64,000 nt of DNA from Anaerolineae bacterium (GCA_013314735.1 JABUFD010000001.1:496001-560000); one strand, 5' to 3'. Shown: positions 49,517-57,650, counted from the stretch's first letter. Notes: generated by a model not told the origin, from the letters alone. Translations and numbers: made by a program.

Positions 49517-50116
49517 ATGTACTTGAAAAAAAGTTCCAGACGGATACGAACATTATGCAGTGCAATGCTGTTATTGGCGATCCTGTTGGGGGGATGTAAT
49601 TTGCCCGGGGGAAACAGTAAAACCCCCGCAACTCCGACGGTGGCGATACAAATTCCCCTGGTGACGGTCGCCCTCGACGACAGTGGCACAGAACCGGAAG
49701 AGGAAACTGCGGAAGAAGCGGTGGTGCCCACTGAAACCCCGGTTGAAGAAGCGCAAACCGAAGAAACCGAGGTGGAAGCGGAAGAGCCAACCACAGAAGC
49801 TGAAGACCAAATTGAACCCACTGCAACCATAGCACCGGATGAAGCACTCGAAACACCGATGCCCACGCGCATACCGCCCAACGCCTCCTCCAACCCGGAC
49901 GCGACCGTTTACTTCACTGGAAACACCAATTGCCATGTGAATGATGATACGGAATCTGCGATCAGCGCGGTGGTCATTGCGGGCAATGCCCTGGGTGCTG
50001 TGGATCGAAATTGGAACTTCTACCAGGTGCACCACCCGACCAGGCCTGGACTGTTTTGCTGGGTAACCGGCCCTGGCATCTCTCCCAATAGTGCGGCGTA
50101 TCACCTGGGTGACTGA
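49517..50116 (+). CDS. Acidic lipoprotein with SH3-like C-terminus
   Basis: A 199-residue exported protein. The signal peptide ends in AILLGGCNLPGG, with a lipobox LGGC, so it should be anchored on the outer face. Residues ~50-120 are a low-complexity, highly acidic Thr/Glu/Pro/Ala segment, likely an extended spacer. The C-terminal ~70 residues (TVYFTGNTNCHVNDDTESAI to the end) form a compact domain with two Cys, resembling bacterial SH3-type repeats. GGTGGAG precedes the ATG at 49517. It has a TATAAT at 49468-49473 and its own terminator. The binding partner is unknown; a cell-surface role is inferred. Confidence 0.82.
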   Translation: MYLKKSSRRIRTLCSAMLLLAILLGGCNLPGGNSKTPATPTVAIQIPLVTVALDDSGTEPEEETAEEAVVPTETPVEEAQTEETEVEAEEPTTEAEDQIEPTATIAPDEALETPMPTRIPPNASSNPDATVYFTGNTNCHVNDDTESAISAVVIAGNALGAVDRNWNFYQVHHPTRPGLFCWVTGPGISPNSAAYHLGD

Positions 50117-50155
50117 CAGACACCGTCAAATACAATTCATGGTATGATGGAATTC

Positions 50156-50182
50156 AAGGGAGGGCGGAAGCTCTCCCTTTTT
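50156..50182 (+). terminator. Terminator after the lipoprotein gene
   Basis: A 7-bp stem AAGGGAG/CTCCCTT (50156-50162 with 50173-50179) and a T-run to 50182, placed 40 bases after the stop codon. Confidence 0.82.
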
Positions 50183-50231
50183 ATACCAAGGAAATGGTTG
50201 CGAACCAGACTGAACAAAATTTGGAGGTAGC

Positions 50232-51320
50232 ATGTTAACATACCCGATCCCAATGGTGCCGGGTCCGGTCAGTGTCCCGCGTGAGGTGATGGAAGCGTAT
50301 CTGGTGGATTATGGTTCTGCAGATATCGAGGTTGAATTTCTGGACCTGTACCGGCAAACTGTCCGGCAAATGCAGGTGCTGATGGGAACCCGAAATGACG
50401 TCGTGCTCCATACCGGTGAAGGAATGATCGCATTGTGGGGGGCACTGAAAAGTGTATTGGTTCCTGGTGATAAAGTTCTGGCTGTTTCTACGGGCATCTT
50501 CGGCAGCGGTATCGGTGCCATGGCGCAATCCATTGGAGCAGAAGTGCGCACAATTCAGTATGGCTTTAACCAGACGTTGGATGATCTGGAAGAAGTGGAG
50601 ATTGCCGTCCGTGAATTCAAACCCAAAATGATTACGGTTGTGCATTGTGAAACACCCTCTGGCACTTTGAATCCCATTCAAGCACTTGGCGCGTTGAAAG
50701 TGAAATACGAAATCCCCCTGTTATACATGGACTGTGTGGCCAGCATGGCAGGGACACCGGTTGAAAGTGATGCCTGGCATGTGGACCTTGCATTGGGGGG
50801 TTCCCAGAAAGCATTATCAGCCCCGCCCAGCATGTCGATGGTTGCGGTCAGTGATGCTGCATGGAGGGTGATGGAGCAAGTGGGGTATGTGGGGTACGAT
50901 GCCCTCCTGCCGCTGCGTCGCGCCGCCGACACACCGGGTCAGTTTCCGTATACACCCAACTGGCATGGTGTGGCCGCTTTGCATACCGCTGCCAGGATGA
51001 TCTTGAACACCGAGGGATTCTCTGCCTGTATCCAGCGTCATGCTGAGGTTGCTCAGGCCGCTCGAGAGGGATTGATGGCGCTGGGTTTGGCGTTGTTTTA
51101 TGCGGAAGGGGCGATTCCTTCCCCGACAGTGACAGCGGTGAACGTTCCGCAAGGATGGAAATGGGAAGACTTTGATGCAGCATTGCGTGCCAAAGGCCTG
51201 GTAGTTGGGGGAAGTTATGGACCGATGGCCGGCAATGTTTTTCGGTTGGGGCACATGGGAAGTCAGGCGAGGATGGACCTGGTAACCCAGGCACTGGATG
51301 TCATTGCGGCGGTCATATAA
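50232..51320 (+). CDS. Class V aminotransferase (alanine/serine-glyoxylate type)
   Basis: A 362-residue PLP enzyme. It opens MLTYPIPMVPGPVSVPREVM, the usual start of the serine-pyruvate/alanine-glyoxylate aminotransferase group. VLHTGEGMIALWGALKSVLV near residue 58 binds the cofactor phosphate, LYMDCVASMAGTPVESDAWH near 159 has the Asp that contacts the pyridine nitrogen, and LALGGSQKALSAPPSMSMVA near 183 has the Lys that forms the internal aldimine. The start follows GGAGG. It is monocistronic between two terminators. It may use phosphoserine-like or glyoxylate substrates; not resolved by reading. Confidence 0.9.
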   Translation: MLTYPIPMVPGPVSVPREVMEAYLVDYGSADIEVEFLDLYRQTVRQMQVLMGTRNDVVLHTGEGMIALWGALKSVLVPGDKVLAVSTGIFGSGIGAMAQSIGAEVRTIQYGFNQTLDDLEEVEIAVREFKPKMITVVHCETPSGTLNPIQALGALKVKYEIPLLYMDCVASMAGTPVESDAWHVDLALGGSQKALSAPPSMSMVAVSDAAWRVMEQVGYVGYDALLPLRRAADTPGQFPYTPNWHGVAALHTAARMILNTEGFSACIQRHAEVAQAAREGLMALGLALFYAEGAIPSPTVTAVNVPQGWKWEDFDAALRAKGLVVGGSYGPMAGNVFRLGHMGSQARMDLVTQALDVIAAVI

Positions 51321-51349
51321 CACCGCGGGAGGAATTCGGAAATTCAGAA

Positions 51350-51384
51350 GAAACCCTCTGATTTGTTATAAAAGCGAGGGTTTC
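51350..51384. terminator. Hairpin between the convergent aminotransferase and pepT genes
   Basis: A 9-bp perfect stem GAAACCCTC/GAGGGTTTC with a long 17-base loop and a weak T-rich tail. It probably ends both convergent transcripts, but the tail is poor. Confidence 0.55.
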
Positions 51385-51436
51385 ATTGTGCAATATGAGT
51401 GGCGAAATCATCCACTTCTTGCGGCTGCATGCCTGG

Positions 51437-52663
51437 TTAATTGCGGGTGGCGTACAACTCGATGATCTTCAGGATTGTCTGGACGCTTTGTTCCATTTCT
51501 TCCACCACCGCGAATTCATACCGTCCATGGGCGTTGTAACCGCCAGTGAACAAGTTGGGGGTGGGAAGGCCATGATAACTCATATGGGCGCCGTCCGTAC
51601 CACCGCGGATGGGGGTTACCTTCGGTTCGATGCCCACCAACTGCATTGCTTCCATGGCGGTTTCAACGACATGCATGACCGGCTCGATCTTTTCGCGCAT
51701 ATTGTAGTAGGAATCTATTAGTTCTACTGCCACGGTGTTCGGGCCATGTTTCTGGTTGAGATATTCAGCCGCGGCTGCAGCCAGGGCTTTCTTCTGTTCA
51801 AATTTTTGCCTGTCATGGTCGCGGATGATGTAGGTGAGTTGTGCTTCTTCCACGCTTCCGTTGAAACTATGGAGATGAAAGAAACCTTCGCGTTGTTCGG
51901 TATACTCAGGTTTTTCCTGTACAGGTAGCATCCCATCATATTCGATGGCTACGCGGGCGGCATTGACCATCTTGTTCTTTGCATCGCCTGGATGAATGGA
52001 GCGGCCTTTGACCCTGACCACCGCAGAGGCGGCATTGAAATTCTCATAAGTGATGGATCCTGCCGCCCCGCCATCGATGGTGTAGGCAAAATCCGCGTCA
52101 AAAGTTTCATAATCGAAATTCAACACACCGCGCCCGATTTCTTCATCTGGCGTGAAACAAACTTTGACCGTGCCGTGCGGCATTTCAGGGTGTTTGACCA
52201 GGATTTCCAGGGCAGCCATAATTTCAGCAATCCCCGCCTTGTCATCAGCACCTAACAGTGTTTTCCCATCGGTGGTGATCAACGTTTTTCCAACCAGTCC
52301 GTTCAGTACCGGGAATTCGGTCGGAGAAAGGATAATCGCATTGTCTTCATCCAGCGGAATCACACCGCCCTGGTAAGTGATTAAGCGGGGTTTTACGTTT
52401 TCCCCGCTCAGGTCAGGGCTGGTATCGAGGTGCGCGTTCAGTCCGATCGACGGAATAGATTTACTGGTGTTCGCGGGTAATTCTGCCAGGACATGGCATT
52501 GTTGATTCACCCGGACATTGACCAGGCCCAGTTCCAATAACTCCTGCTCCAATAACCGCGCAAGGTCAAATTGATTGGCAGTGCTGGGGTTGCCGGTGGC
52601 ATGATGGTCGGATTGGGTGTTGATCGTTGCATAACGGAAAAAACGTTCAACGACAGTTGTCAT
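51437..52663 (-). CDS. pepT: Peptidase T (tripeptide aminopeptidase)
   Basis: A 408-residue M20 metallopeptidase that removes the N-terminal residue of tripeptides in the cytoplasm. The zinc ligands and catalytic residues are in LNAHLDTSPDLSGENV near residue 77, LLGADDKAGIAEIMAALEIL near 138 and CFTPDEEIGRGVLNFDYE near 171, with RGGTDGAHMSYHGLPTPNL near 357. Its length equals typical PepT. It lies downstream of infA, with a terminator-like hairpin between, so it may be expressed partly by readthrough of the rpsU-infA unit. GGAGGAGGC precedes the ATG. Confidence 0.95.
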   Translation of the reverse strand: MTTVVERFFRYATINTQSDHHATGNPSTANQFDLARLLEQELLELGLVNVRVNQQCHVLAELPANTSKSIPSIGLNAHLDTSPDLSGENVKPRLITYQGGVIPLDEDNAIILSPTEFPVLNGLVGKTLITTDGKTLLGADDKAGIAEIMAALEILVKHPEMPHGTVKVCFTPDEEIGRGVLNFDYETFDADFAYTIDGGAAGSITYENFNAASAVVRVKGRSIHPGDAKNKMVNAARVAIEYDGMLPVQEKPEYTEQREGFFHLHSFNGSVEEAQLTYIIRDHDRQKFEQKKALAAAAAEYLNQKHGPNTVAVELIDSYYNMREKIEPVMHVVETAMEAMQLVGIEPKVTPIRGGTDGAHMSYHGLPTPNLFTGGYNAHGRYEFAVVEEMEQSVQTILKIIELYATRN

Positions 52664-52680
52664 GGGGCCTCCTCCTAGTA

Positions 52681-52710
52681 AAAACGGCCAACGTGTGGGC
52701 TGACCGTTTG
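52681..52710 (-). terminator. Terminator between infA and pepT
   Basis: On the minus strand AAACGG (52709-52704) pairs with CCGTTT (52687-52682), with some inner pairing, and is followed by a T-run. It sits 35 bases after the infA stop and 18 bases before pepT, so it should limit readthrough into pepT. Confidence 0.75.
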
Positions 52711-52744
52711 TTGACTGTTTTTCTGCTGTCCAAAAAACCGAAAA

Positions 52745-52999
52745 TTATTCTTCTTCTTCTTCGATGGAACGAACTTTCTTGAATCGGTACACAATACGAC
52801 CGCGGGTGAGGTCATAGGGTGACATTTCAACTTTCACCCGGTCTCCCAGCAGGATGCGGATATAATTCTTCCGCATTTTGCCTGACAGGTAAGCCAAGAT
52901 TTTCATTTCGTTGTCATCCAGTTGGACCAGGAATTGGGTCGCTGGTAATGCTTCAATAATCGTACCTTCTACAGTAATTTTATCTTCTTCTTTTGCCAT
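52745..52999 (-). CDS. infA: Translation initiation factor IF-1
   Basis: An 84-residue S1/OB-fold protein that binds the ribosomal A site during initiation. It starts [20 protein letters not shown] and contains [20 protein letters not shown] and [15 protein letters not shown], the standard IF-1 blocks; the tail is extra acidic (EEEEE). Normal IF-1 has 71-73 residues, so the N- and C-termini are slightly extended. GAGGAGCG precedes the ATG. It follows rpsU by about 50 bases and is probably co-transcribed with it, linking two initiation-related proteins in one unit. Confidence 0.97.
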   Translation of the reverse strand: MAKEEDKITVEGTIIEALPATQFLVQLDDNEMKILAYLSGKMRKNYIRILLGDRVKVEMSPYDLTRGRIVYRFKKVRSIEEEEE

Positions 53000-53048
53000 T
53001 CGCTCCTCTTAAACTTATTGTTCGTGGACAGCACTCACTGACTAGGAT

Positions 53049-53234
53049 TTATTCTTCCCTCGGGCGGGACCGGCGCATCGCTTTTTTCTTTGCCATGCGG
53101 TTTTGTTCGCTTTTCGGCACATACCAGCGTTTATTGCGGATGGTACTCAACACGCCGCTTTTCACAACCTGTTTGCGAAAGCGACGGAGCAGCGAATCCT
53201 GTCCTTCTTCTGATCGTAGAACTACAGTTGGCAT
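53049..53234 (-). CDS. rpsU: Ribosomal protein S21, copy 1 (infA-linked)
   Basis: A 61-residue basic protein starting MPTVVLRSEEGQDSLLRRFR. The arrangement of RFRKQVVKSGVLSTIRNKRW followed by a Lys/Arg-rich tail is characteristic of S21, which sits near the anti-Shine-Dalgarno region of the small subunit. The ATG at 53234 is preceded by GGAGG; an upstream in-frame start at 53282 lies inside the leader terminator and is not chosen. This copy has a long leader with a hairpin, a 25-codon frame and a terminator, and is followed by infA. Two more S21 genes are at 54296 and 59932. Confidence 0.95.
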   Translation of the reverse strand: MPTVVLRSEEGQDSLLRRFRKQVVKSGVLSTIRNKRWYVPKSEQNRMAKKKAMRRSRPREE

Positions 53235-53278
53235 TTCGGATTTCACCTCCAATCCCGCCAAAATTGATTGAGAGATCA

Positions 53279-53356
53279 TCAAAGAAAAACCCGGCTGGCG
53301 TCGACATGCCCAAACCGGGTATCCTTCTCTTCCAGCACTCTTTCGGAGTTCTTCAA
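53279..53356 (-). CDS. Possible leader peptide of rpsU (25 aa)
   Basis: A TTG at 53356 with GGAG seven bases upstream opens a 25-codon frame, MKNSERVLEEKDTRFGHVDA followed by SRVFL, ending TGA at 53281-53279. The whole intrinsic terminator (53281-53320) lies inside the coding part, so a translating ribosome would prevent the terminator forming. There is no run of one amino acid. It may be a sensor of translation initiation, or a chance frame. Confidence 0.4.
   Translation of the reverse strand: MKNSERVLEEKDTRFGHVDASRVFL
53281..53320 (-). terminator. Terminator in the rpsU leader
   Basis: On the minus strand ACCCGG (53320-53315) pairs with CCGGGT (53294-53289), with an inner GGC/GCC, followed by TTTTTCTTT. 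It stands between the promoter and rpsU, so it is a candidate attenuator of the rpsU-infA unit. Confidence 0.72.
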
Positions 53357-53423
53357 TAAAATCTCCTGCAGCTTAATTTATTAATTCAACACAAATAAAT
53401 ACGTGCGGAACACGCACGTATTT

Positions 53424-53451
53424 ATTATATCTTAAGTTTTTGTCTTGTCAA
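53424..53451 (-). promoter_or_regulatory. Promoter of rpsU-infA
   Basis: On the minus strand TTGACA at 53451-53446, a 16-base spacer and TATAAT at 53429-53424. The transcript would begin at about 53417 within a strong hairpin, AAATACGTGC/GCACGTATTT (53419-53395), at the very 5' end. This hairpin may stabilise the mRNA, or serve as a terminator for the HIT gene upstream. Confidence 0.85.
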
Positions 53452-53478
53452 AGTTTTGCTGTGTGATGGTGTCACCAG

Positions 53479-53964
53479 CTACAACTGATCCCAGGCCGTT
53501 TTGATCCTAATCCAGGTGTCACACAAATTTTCGGGAACAATCCGGGTCTGGCTGATGGTGGTCAGGAAATTGGTATCTCCATGCCAGCGAGGCATCAGGT
53601 GGAAGTGAAGGTGAGGGGCAATGCCTGCACCGGCTGCGGCGCCGATGTTGGCGCCAATGTTAAAAGCTTCCGGATGATAGACCTCCCGCAGGATGACTGT
53701 GCTTTTGTTGAGCAGTTCCATCATCTCGGCTCGTTCAGCAGGCTCCAGATCCTCATAACTGGGAACATGCTTATAAGGGATCACCAGCAGGTGACCTGTA
53801 TTGTAGGGATACCGGTTTAAAATCACATAGGCTGTTTCACCGCGGTGAATAACCAGGTTATCCGGGTTATCCACTGTTTTCAACACCTCGCAAAACACAC
53901 AGCCATTTTCTGTTTTGTTGCTGAGGATGTATTCCATCCGCCATGGTGACCAGAGATAATCCAT
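53479..53964 (-). CDS. HIT-family nucleotide hydrolase/transferase
   Basis: A 161-residue protein of the histidine triad superfamily. It starts MDYLWSPWRMEYILSNKTEN, a form found in Ap4A phosphorylase-like HIT proteins, contains CVFCEVL (a possible zinc-binding Cys pair), and ends with the catalytic histidine triad in APHLHFHLMPRWHGD near residue 120. HIT enzymes act on dinucleoside polyphosphates or nucleotide-amino-acid conjugates. AAAGGAAAC precedes the ATG. It lies leftward, upstream of rpsU, with an independent promoter for rpsU. Exact substrate unknown. Confidence 0.92.
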   Translation of the reverse strand: MDYLWSPWRMEYILSNKTENGCVFCEVLKTVDNPDNLVIHRGETAYVILNRYPYNTGHLLVIPYKHVPSYEDLEPAERAEMMELLNKSTVILREVYHPEAFNIGANIGAAAGAGIAPHLHFHLMPRWHGDTNFLTTISQTRIVPENLCDTWIRIKTAWDQL

Positions 53965-54148
53965 TTTGTTTCCTTTGACCCAATGAGAACCGGCTTGATG
54001 TGGTTCGTTTTACCCTAATAAGCATTATATCATTGGTGTTGGCAGGAATAGGCACCTGGTGAGACTGCCTATGAAATCACTGCGCCTGGGGAACAGGTGT
54101 TTGTTTGCTGCTCCCAATTCATGCTATAATTGCATCCGGCCCATTCCT

Positions 54149-54225
54149 GCCCCAGTAGCTCAAATGGACAGAGCAAGGCACTCCTAACGCCTAGGTTGTG
54201 GGTTCAATTCCTGCCTGGGGCGCCA
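54149..54225 (+). tRNA. tRNA-Arg (anticodon CCU)
   Basis: The cloverleaf is clear: acceptor GCCCCAG/CTGGGGC, D-arm GCTC/GAGC, anticodon loop CTCCTAA with anticodon CCT reading AGG, variable loop AGGTT, T-arm GTGGG/CCTGC with loop TTCAATT, discriminator G and an encoded CCA (54223-54225). The pair at the base of the anticodon loop is A-C and the T-stem has two G-U pairs, so the folding is a little irregular. A TATAAT at 54125-54130 precedes it and a strong terminator follows. Confidence 0.95.
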
Positions 54226-54238
54226 TGCCAATTATTGA

Positions 54239-54269
54239 AAAAGCCAATGGTGATCATCCATTGGCTTTT
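54239..54269. terminator. Bidirectional terminator between tRNA-Arg and rpsU copy 2
   Basis: A perfect 12-bp stem AAAAGCCAATGG/CCATTGGCTTTT with a seven-base loop, with T-runs on both strands. It can end the tRNA transcript rightward and the rpsU copy 2 transcript leftward. Confidence 0.93.
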
Positions 54270-54295
54270 CTAATTCAAAACCGGGAGAAATTGGA

Positions 54296-54493
54296 CTAAT
54301 TATCAGAATAGCGCTGGTTTTTGCGCATCTTCCGCTGCGCATTCTTTTTATCGATTCGATTCAGTTCGCTTTTGGGCATGAACCATCGTTTTTTTCGTAA
54401 CTGGGCAAGATTCCCACTGAGCATGACTTTCTTTCGAAAACGGCTGAACAATTTTTGCTGGCTTTCGTCATCACGTACAACAACTGTTGGCAA
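54296..54493 (-). CDS. rpsU: Ribosomal protein S21, copy 2
   Basis: A 65-residue S21 protein starting MPTVVVRDDESQQKLFSRFR with the central KKVMLSGNLAQLRKKRWFMP and a basic tail. The start is a TTG at 54493 with a strong AAGGAGG upstream. A TATAAT (minus strand, 54566-54561) gives a transcript with a 5' end about 60 bases before the start codon. The end of an IS66-like remnant (54596) lies just upstream of where the -35 should be. It differs clearly from copy 1 and is closer to copy 3 at 59932. Confidence 0.93.
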   Translation of the reverse strand: MPTVVVRDDESQQKLFSRFRKKVMLSGNLAQLRKKRWFMPKSELNRIDKKNAQRKMRKNQRYSDN

Positions 54494-54595
54494 AATAGCC
54501 TCCTTTTACAAATACCGTGTTTCCCGGTTCGGACATCACTGGATTGTGATTAACGGAGGGATTATATCATGAAACGAACCGTCTCGCACTTTTTT

Positions 54596-54764
54596 TTAAC
54601 ATTTAACCATAAATAGGGGTAGGAGAAAAAGACCAACCTAGGTTGAGCTCATCGGTACAAGTTTTGACCAGGTCCGCCAGTGGTGGGATCTGATGCAGCC
54701 TGGAAATGCGGTCCTTCAAATAACAGTAGAAACTCACATGCAATTTCTTCGTCATCTCTGCCAG
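54596..54764 (-). mobile_element. IS66-like end fragment
   Basis: This stretch repeats the 3' end of the degenerate transposase element at 58171-59921: 54618-54764 and 58191-58337 align over 147 bases without gaps at about 85% identity by eye. It contains the terminal inverted repeat (CATAAATAGGGGTAGGAG) and the last codons of the transposase (ending ...CTGGCAGAG). The rest of this copy is lost. It marks the left edge of an AT-rich block of genes. Confidence 0.75.
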
Positions 54765-54789
54765 TTGTAACAAAACTCACCTAATTTGT

Positions 54790-55764
54790 TTACTTACTGG
54801 CTTTAAGAAACGCTTTTGCCTCCTCGGCAATTATATCTGCTTTTTCATAATGAACATAATGGCCAGTAGCGAGATGCATATATTTACTAAAAAAATTCGT
54901 AGAAAGATAATCTGTTAATGCTTCCTTCCAACCAGTTACGTTTGCTTCCTGGCCATCAGAAATAAAAAAGTACATGGGAGTGTTGATAGGGACTTCATTA
55001 TTCGCTACAGTTTCGGCATTAACTTTCAAATAGTTTATTTCTCTTAGCATATCCTTTGTGAAAGCACTTTTGTAAAAAACTGCCAGATATTGATTTTTAT
55101 CTTCCTCTGATATTTTATCTGATTCCATCAAAGGTAAGTTTTCACCTACTTCAGATTCCGGCATAAACCTGGATAGACCCAATCTGGATATGAAATACAT
55201 TAAATAAATCTGTATTTTCTGAGGTTCCGGAATCAGGTCAATTGTTTCAGGTGTACATGGATCCAAGCCAATAATTGCTTTTACTTCATCAGGATATTTT
55301 TGAGCCCAATAAATTGCCTCTAACCCTGACATGGAGTGGGGGAAGAGTACATATGGAGCCTTCTCCCCCGAAAGCTCCAGCACCTTACGGGTCTCTTCAA
55401 GCAAAGTATCTACATCCCTTGGACTATTTGATGTCTCACTCCAGCCATAACCTGATTTCTCTACCACCGCAATCCGATATTCATCTATCATCTTAATCCA
55501 TAAGGGCTTAAAATCCAATGTCGGATTACTGGTACCGTGCCCAGCCATAAATACAAGGGTAATATCCCCTTCACCTTCTGTATATATATGAAATTTTTTA
55601 TCATTTACTTCCACAATTCTGCCTGGCGGTAGATATTCTTTTGCTTCTTCTCTTAATTGATTCGTATGATTAATAAGAAGTGCAAAAAATAAAACGACTG
55701 GTATGAACAATAGAATGATTATTATCGTTCCTGGAATTTTTAACATTTTTTTCTTCCCGCTCAA
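54790..55764 (-). CDS. Alpha/beta hydrolase with N-terminal membrane anchor
   Basis: A 324-residue protein. The first ~35 residues include a hydrophobic segment (GTIIIILLFIPVVLFFALLI) that should anchor it in the membrane or act as an uncleaved signal. The hydrolase part shows LVFMAGHGTSNPTLDFKPLW near residue 75 (oxyanion loop) and YVLFPHSMSGLEAIYWAQKY near 138, where the nucleophile elbow is HSMSG, followed by a C-terminal His region (TGHYVHYEKAD). The codon use is far more AT-rich than the surrounding genes, in line with acquisition. The substrate is unknown; esterase or lipase-like activity is expected. Confidence 0.85.
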   Translation of the reverse strand: MSGKKKMLKIPGTIIIILLFIPVVLFFALLINHTNQLREEAKEYLPPGRIVEVNDKKFHIYTEGEGDITLVFMAGHGTSNPTLDFKPLWIKMIDEYRIAVVEKSGYGWSETSNSPRDVDTLLEETRKVLELSGEKAPYVLFPHSMSGLEAIYWAQKYPDEVKAIIGLDPCTPETIDLIPEPQKIQIYLMYFISRLGLSRFMPESEVGENLPLMESDKISEEDKNQYLAVFYKSAFTKDMLREINYLKVNAETVANNEVPINTPMYFFISDGQEANVTGWKEALTDYLSTNFFSKYMHLATGHYVHYEKADIIAEEAKAFLKASK

Positions 55765-55964
55765 AATCGCACCTCACCTTTCTGTTTTAATTAGTTAGTA
55801 ACATTTTCATTGTAAACATCAAACAACTGGTCAGCGGAACACCAACACGATCTTGGGTGGCGAACACACACCTGGCTATGTGCCTGGTAAACACGGGCTG
55901 CTATTGGCATCCTTCTCCTTATTTAAAAAGATTTTAAATTATTCTATCCAGTTGAGTTACTGAT

Positions 55965-55991
55965 AGTATAATAAAAATTTTTTATTATACT
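55965..55991. terminator. AT-rich perfect inverted repeat
   Basis: AGTATAATAAAAA and TTTTTATTATACT form a 13-bp perfect stem around one base. It lies between the broken SDR gene and the hydrolase gene and could act as a weak bidirectional terminator or protein-binding site. The surrounding 55765-56029 is otherwise empty; a more GC-rich patch at about 55830-55915 does not match anything I recognise. Confidence 0.45.
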
Positions 55992-56029
55992 CACGTTAAG
56001 CACCTTCTTTCTTTTCGATTTCAAAAAAT

Positions 56030-56773
56030 CTAGTACCTGTTTGCCCTCTTACTCATCATTCTACCAAGCTTGATCGGGAAGAAATAAGCTAGCCTTACCT
56101 GGATAGTTTGCATAAAAGAATGACAAATTAAAAAGCCTGGTCTACCAATATTCTTTGTTAATCCAAGTCCACCTTTTTCAGGATTAGCTATAAATTCATC
56201 TGGAACAGGTAATGGTGAGGAAGATGATGTTTTAGTAAGAGGTGGATGCGCTATATGAAAAGTTATCCCAACATCTTGATATTCAATGTTTAGACATTTT
56301 GCCAGGGATTCAATTGCGGCCTTGCTTGTTGCATAAGCGCTAATGTTTTCAAAACCCGTTATCCCTACACCAGATCCTGTACAAATGATTTCCCCTTGTT
56401 TTTGTTCTTTCATAAATGGCAAAACGGCATTTGTAAGATTTATAGCGCCATAAAAATTTACGTTGTAAACGCCTTCAAAGTTTTCCTTCGGAGTTTTTTA
56501 GAAACATGTGAATGAACATTGACAAGCATTATGAATTACATATTGAATTGCTCCAAAAATTTTCTTTACTCGCCAAACCTACTCGTTTACCACTTCTTTA
56601 TTTGCAATATCACAGGTGAAGTAAACCAAACTATTCTTATGCTCATTTTTGGGTTGTTCAAGATTACCCGTATTAATATCTAAAACTGCAACCTGCTTAC
56701 CTTCGCGCAGTAATTGTGAAATCACATAAAAACCTATGCCCTCGTTTTCCCCTGATATCAAAAAAGTTTCCAT
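56030..56773 (-). pseudogene. Short-chain dehydrogenase, broken by two in-frame stops
   Basis: On the minus strand one frame runs from ATG 56773 (METFLISGENEGIGFYVISQ) to 56030 and reads as an SDR: a GxxxGIG-like cofactor loop, CDIANKEVV, then VNFYGAINLTNAVLPFMKEQ and the catalytic region SAYATSKAAIESLAKCL with YxxxK. It is interrupted by TAG at 56581-56579 and TAA about 80 bases later, without any frame change; the sequence between the stops is still coding-like (VKKIFGAIQYVIHNA). It overlaps the end of the TetR gene, so the two were once an operon. Probably inactive. Confidence 0.8.
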
Positions 56774-57426
56774 CACGCAACCGCTCTAAAAATTTGAGGC
56801 TTCTGTTGAATCCCTTCTTTTAATAGCTTAATAGATTCATCTACCAGACTTTCATACATATTTTCATCAATCTTTTCGATAACATCAAATCTGTCTCGCA
56901 TATGATCAGACAAAGACACAGCAATACCAGTTATCATTTGGGCTGTAAATGGAATATTCAAGTCAGGTCGTATTTCTTCCCGAGCAACCTTCTGAAGTAA
57001 AAGGTTTTCAAGAAATAAATTGCTGTTTTTTATACTCTCTCCCATAATTATTTCCTTTAGTTTTGAGTTTGCATTTTTTATAAATCGGTCTGTTAAACCT
57101 GACAATTTGGGATTTTCTTTTTGAAATTTTAAGCCCCCCAGGAATAATGCCCGAAGCAGGTCAAAAAAATTCATGCTTTCTCTATTCACTATTAAATCAT
57201 TGAGATATACCAGTTTCTTTTCGCTTGTTATTTCCATGATAAAGCGGAATAGGTCTTCCTTACCCCCGAAGTACTGGTAAAAACTACCCTTTGCTATTCC
57301 CGACAAATCGACAATCCGGCTTATGCTGGATTTTTCATAACCATATTCATAAAATTCATCAATTGCTATATGAATAATTTTGTTCTTCTTCCCCTCAGGC
57401 AAATTGGTAAACGTTACTTTTGGCAT
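56773..57426 (-). CDS. TetR-family transcriptional regulator
   Basis: A 217-residue regulator. Residues ~10-55 form the TetR helix-turn-helix: IAIDEFYEYGYEKSSISRIV followed by GIAKGSFYQYFGGKEDLFRF. The C-terminal ~150 residues are the variable ligand-binding and dimer part. AAAGGATG precedes the ATG. It is followed by the broken SDR gene and preceded by a 28-aa peptide frame and a small membrane protein. A 40-bp palindrome upstream of that membrane protein gene is a plausible target. Base composition is AT-rich, like the whole island. Confidence 0.9.
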   Translation of the reverse strand: MPKVTFTNLPEGKKNKIIHIAIDEFYEYGYEKSSISRIVDLSGIAKGSFYQYFGGKEDLFRFIMEITSEKKLVYLNDLIVNRESMNFFDLLRALFLGGLKFQKENPKLSGLTDRFIKNANSKLKEIIMGESIKNSNLFLENLLLQKVAREEIRPDLNIPFTAQMITGIAVSLSDHMRDRFDVIEKIDENMYESLVDESIKLLKEGIQQKPQIFRAVA

Positions 57427-57438
57427 TTACACATCCTT

Positions 57439-57525
57439 TCATTTTTTGGATTTCCTGCCTTTAAAAAAATACAATGTGATTCCTATTGCGATAAAAGTCG
57501 GTAAAACAGCTACAAATCCTGGCAT
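57439..57525 (-). CDS. Possible 28-aa membrane peptide
   Basis: The frame MPGFVAVLPTFIAIGITLYF followed by FKGRKSKK is one hydrophobic helix with a basic end. It ends 12 bases before the TetR start codon. An AAGGAG lies rather far (about 16 bases) upstream. It may be a real small protein or the remnant of a larger one; no family is recognised. Confidence 0.35.
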   Translation of the reverse strand: MPGFVAVLPTFIAIGITLYFFKGRKSKK

Positions 57526-57650
57526 TTATGCTTGGGAATACTCCTTGTTATCTTTATATCAAGACATTGAAAAAATAAAAATTTGTTTTAGCAACGGTAA
57601 AATTTCAATTATTTCGGCCATACTAAACACCAGCCTTTTTCTTTTTTCTG

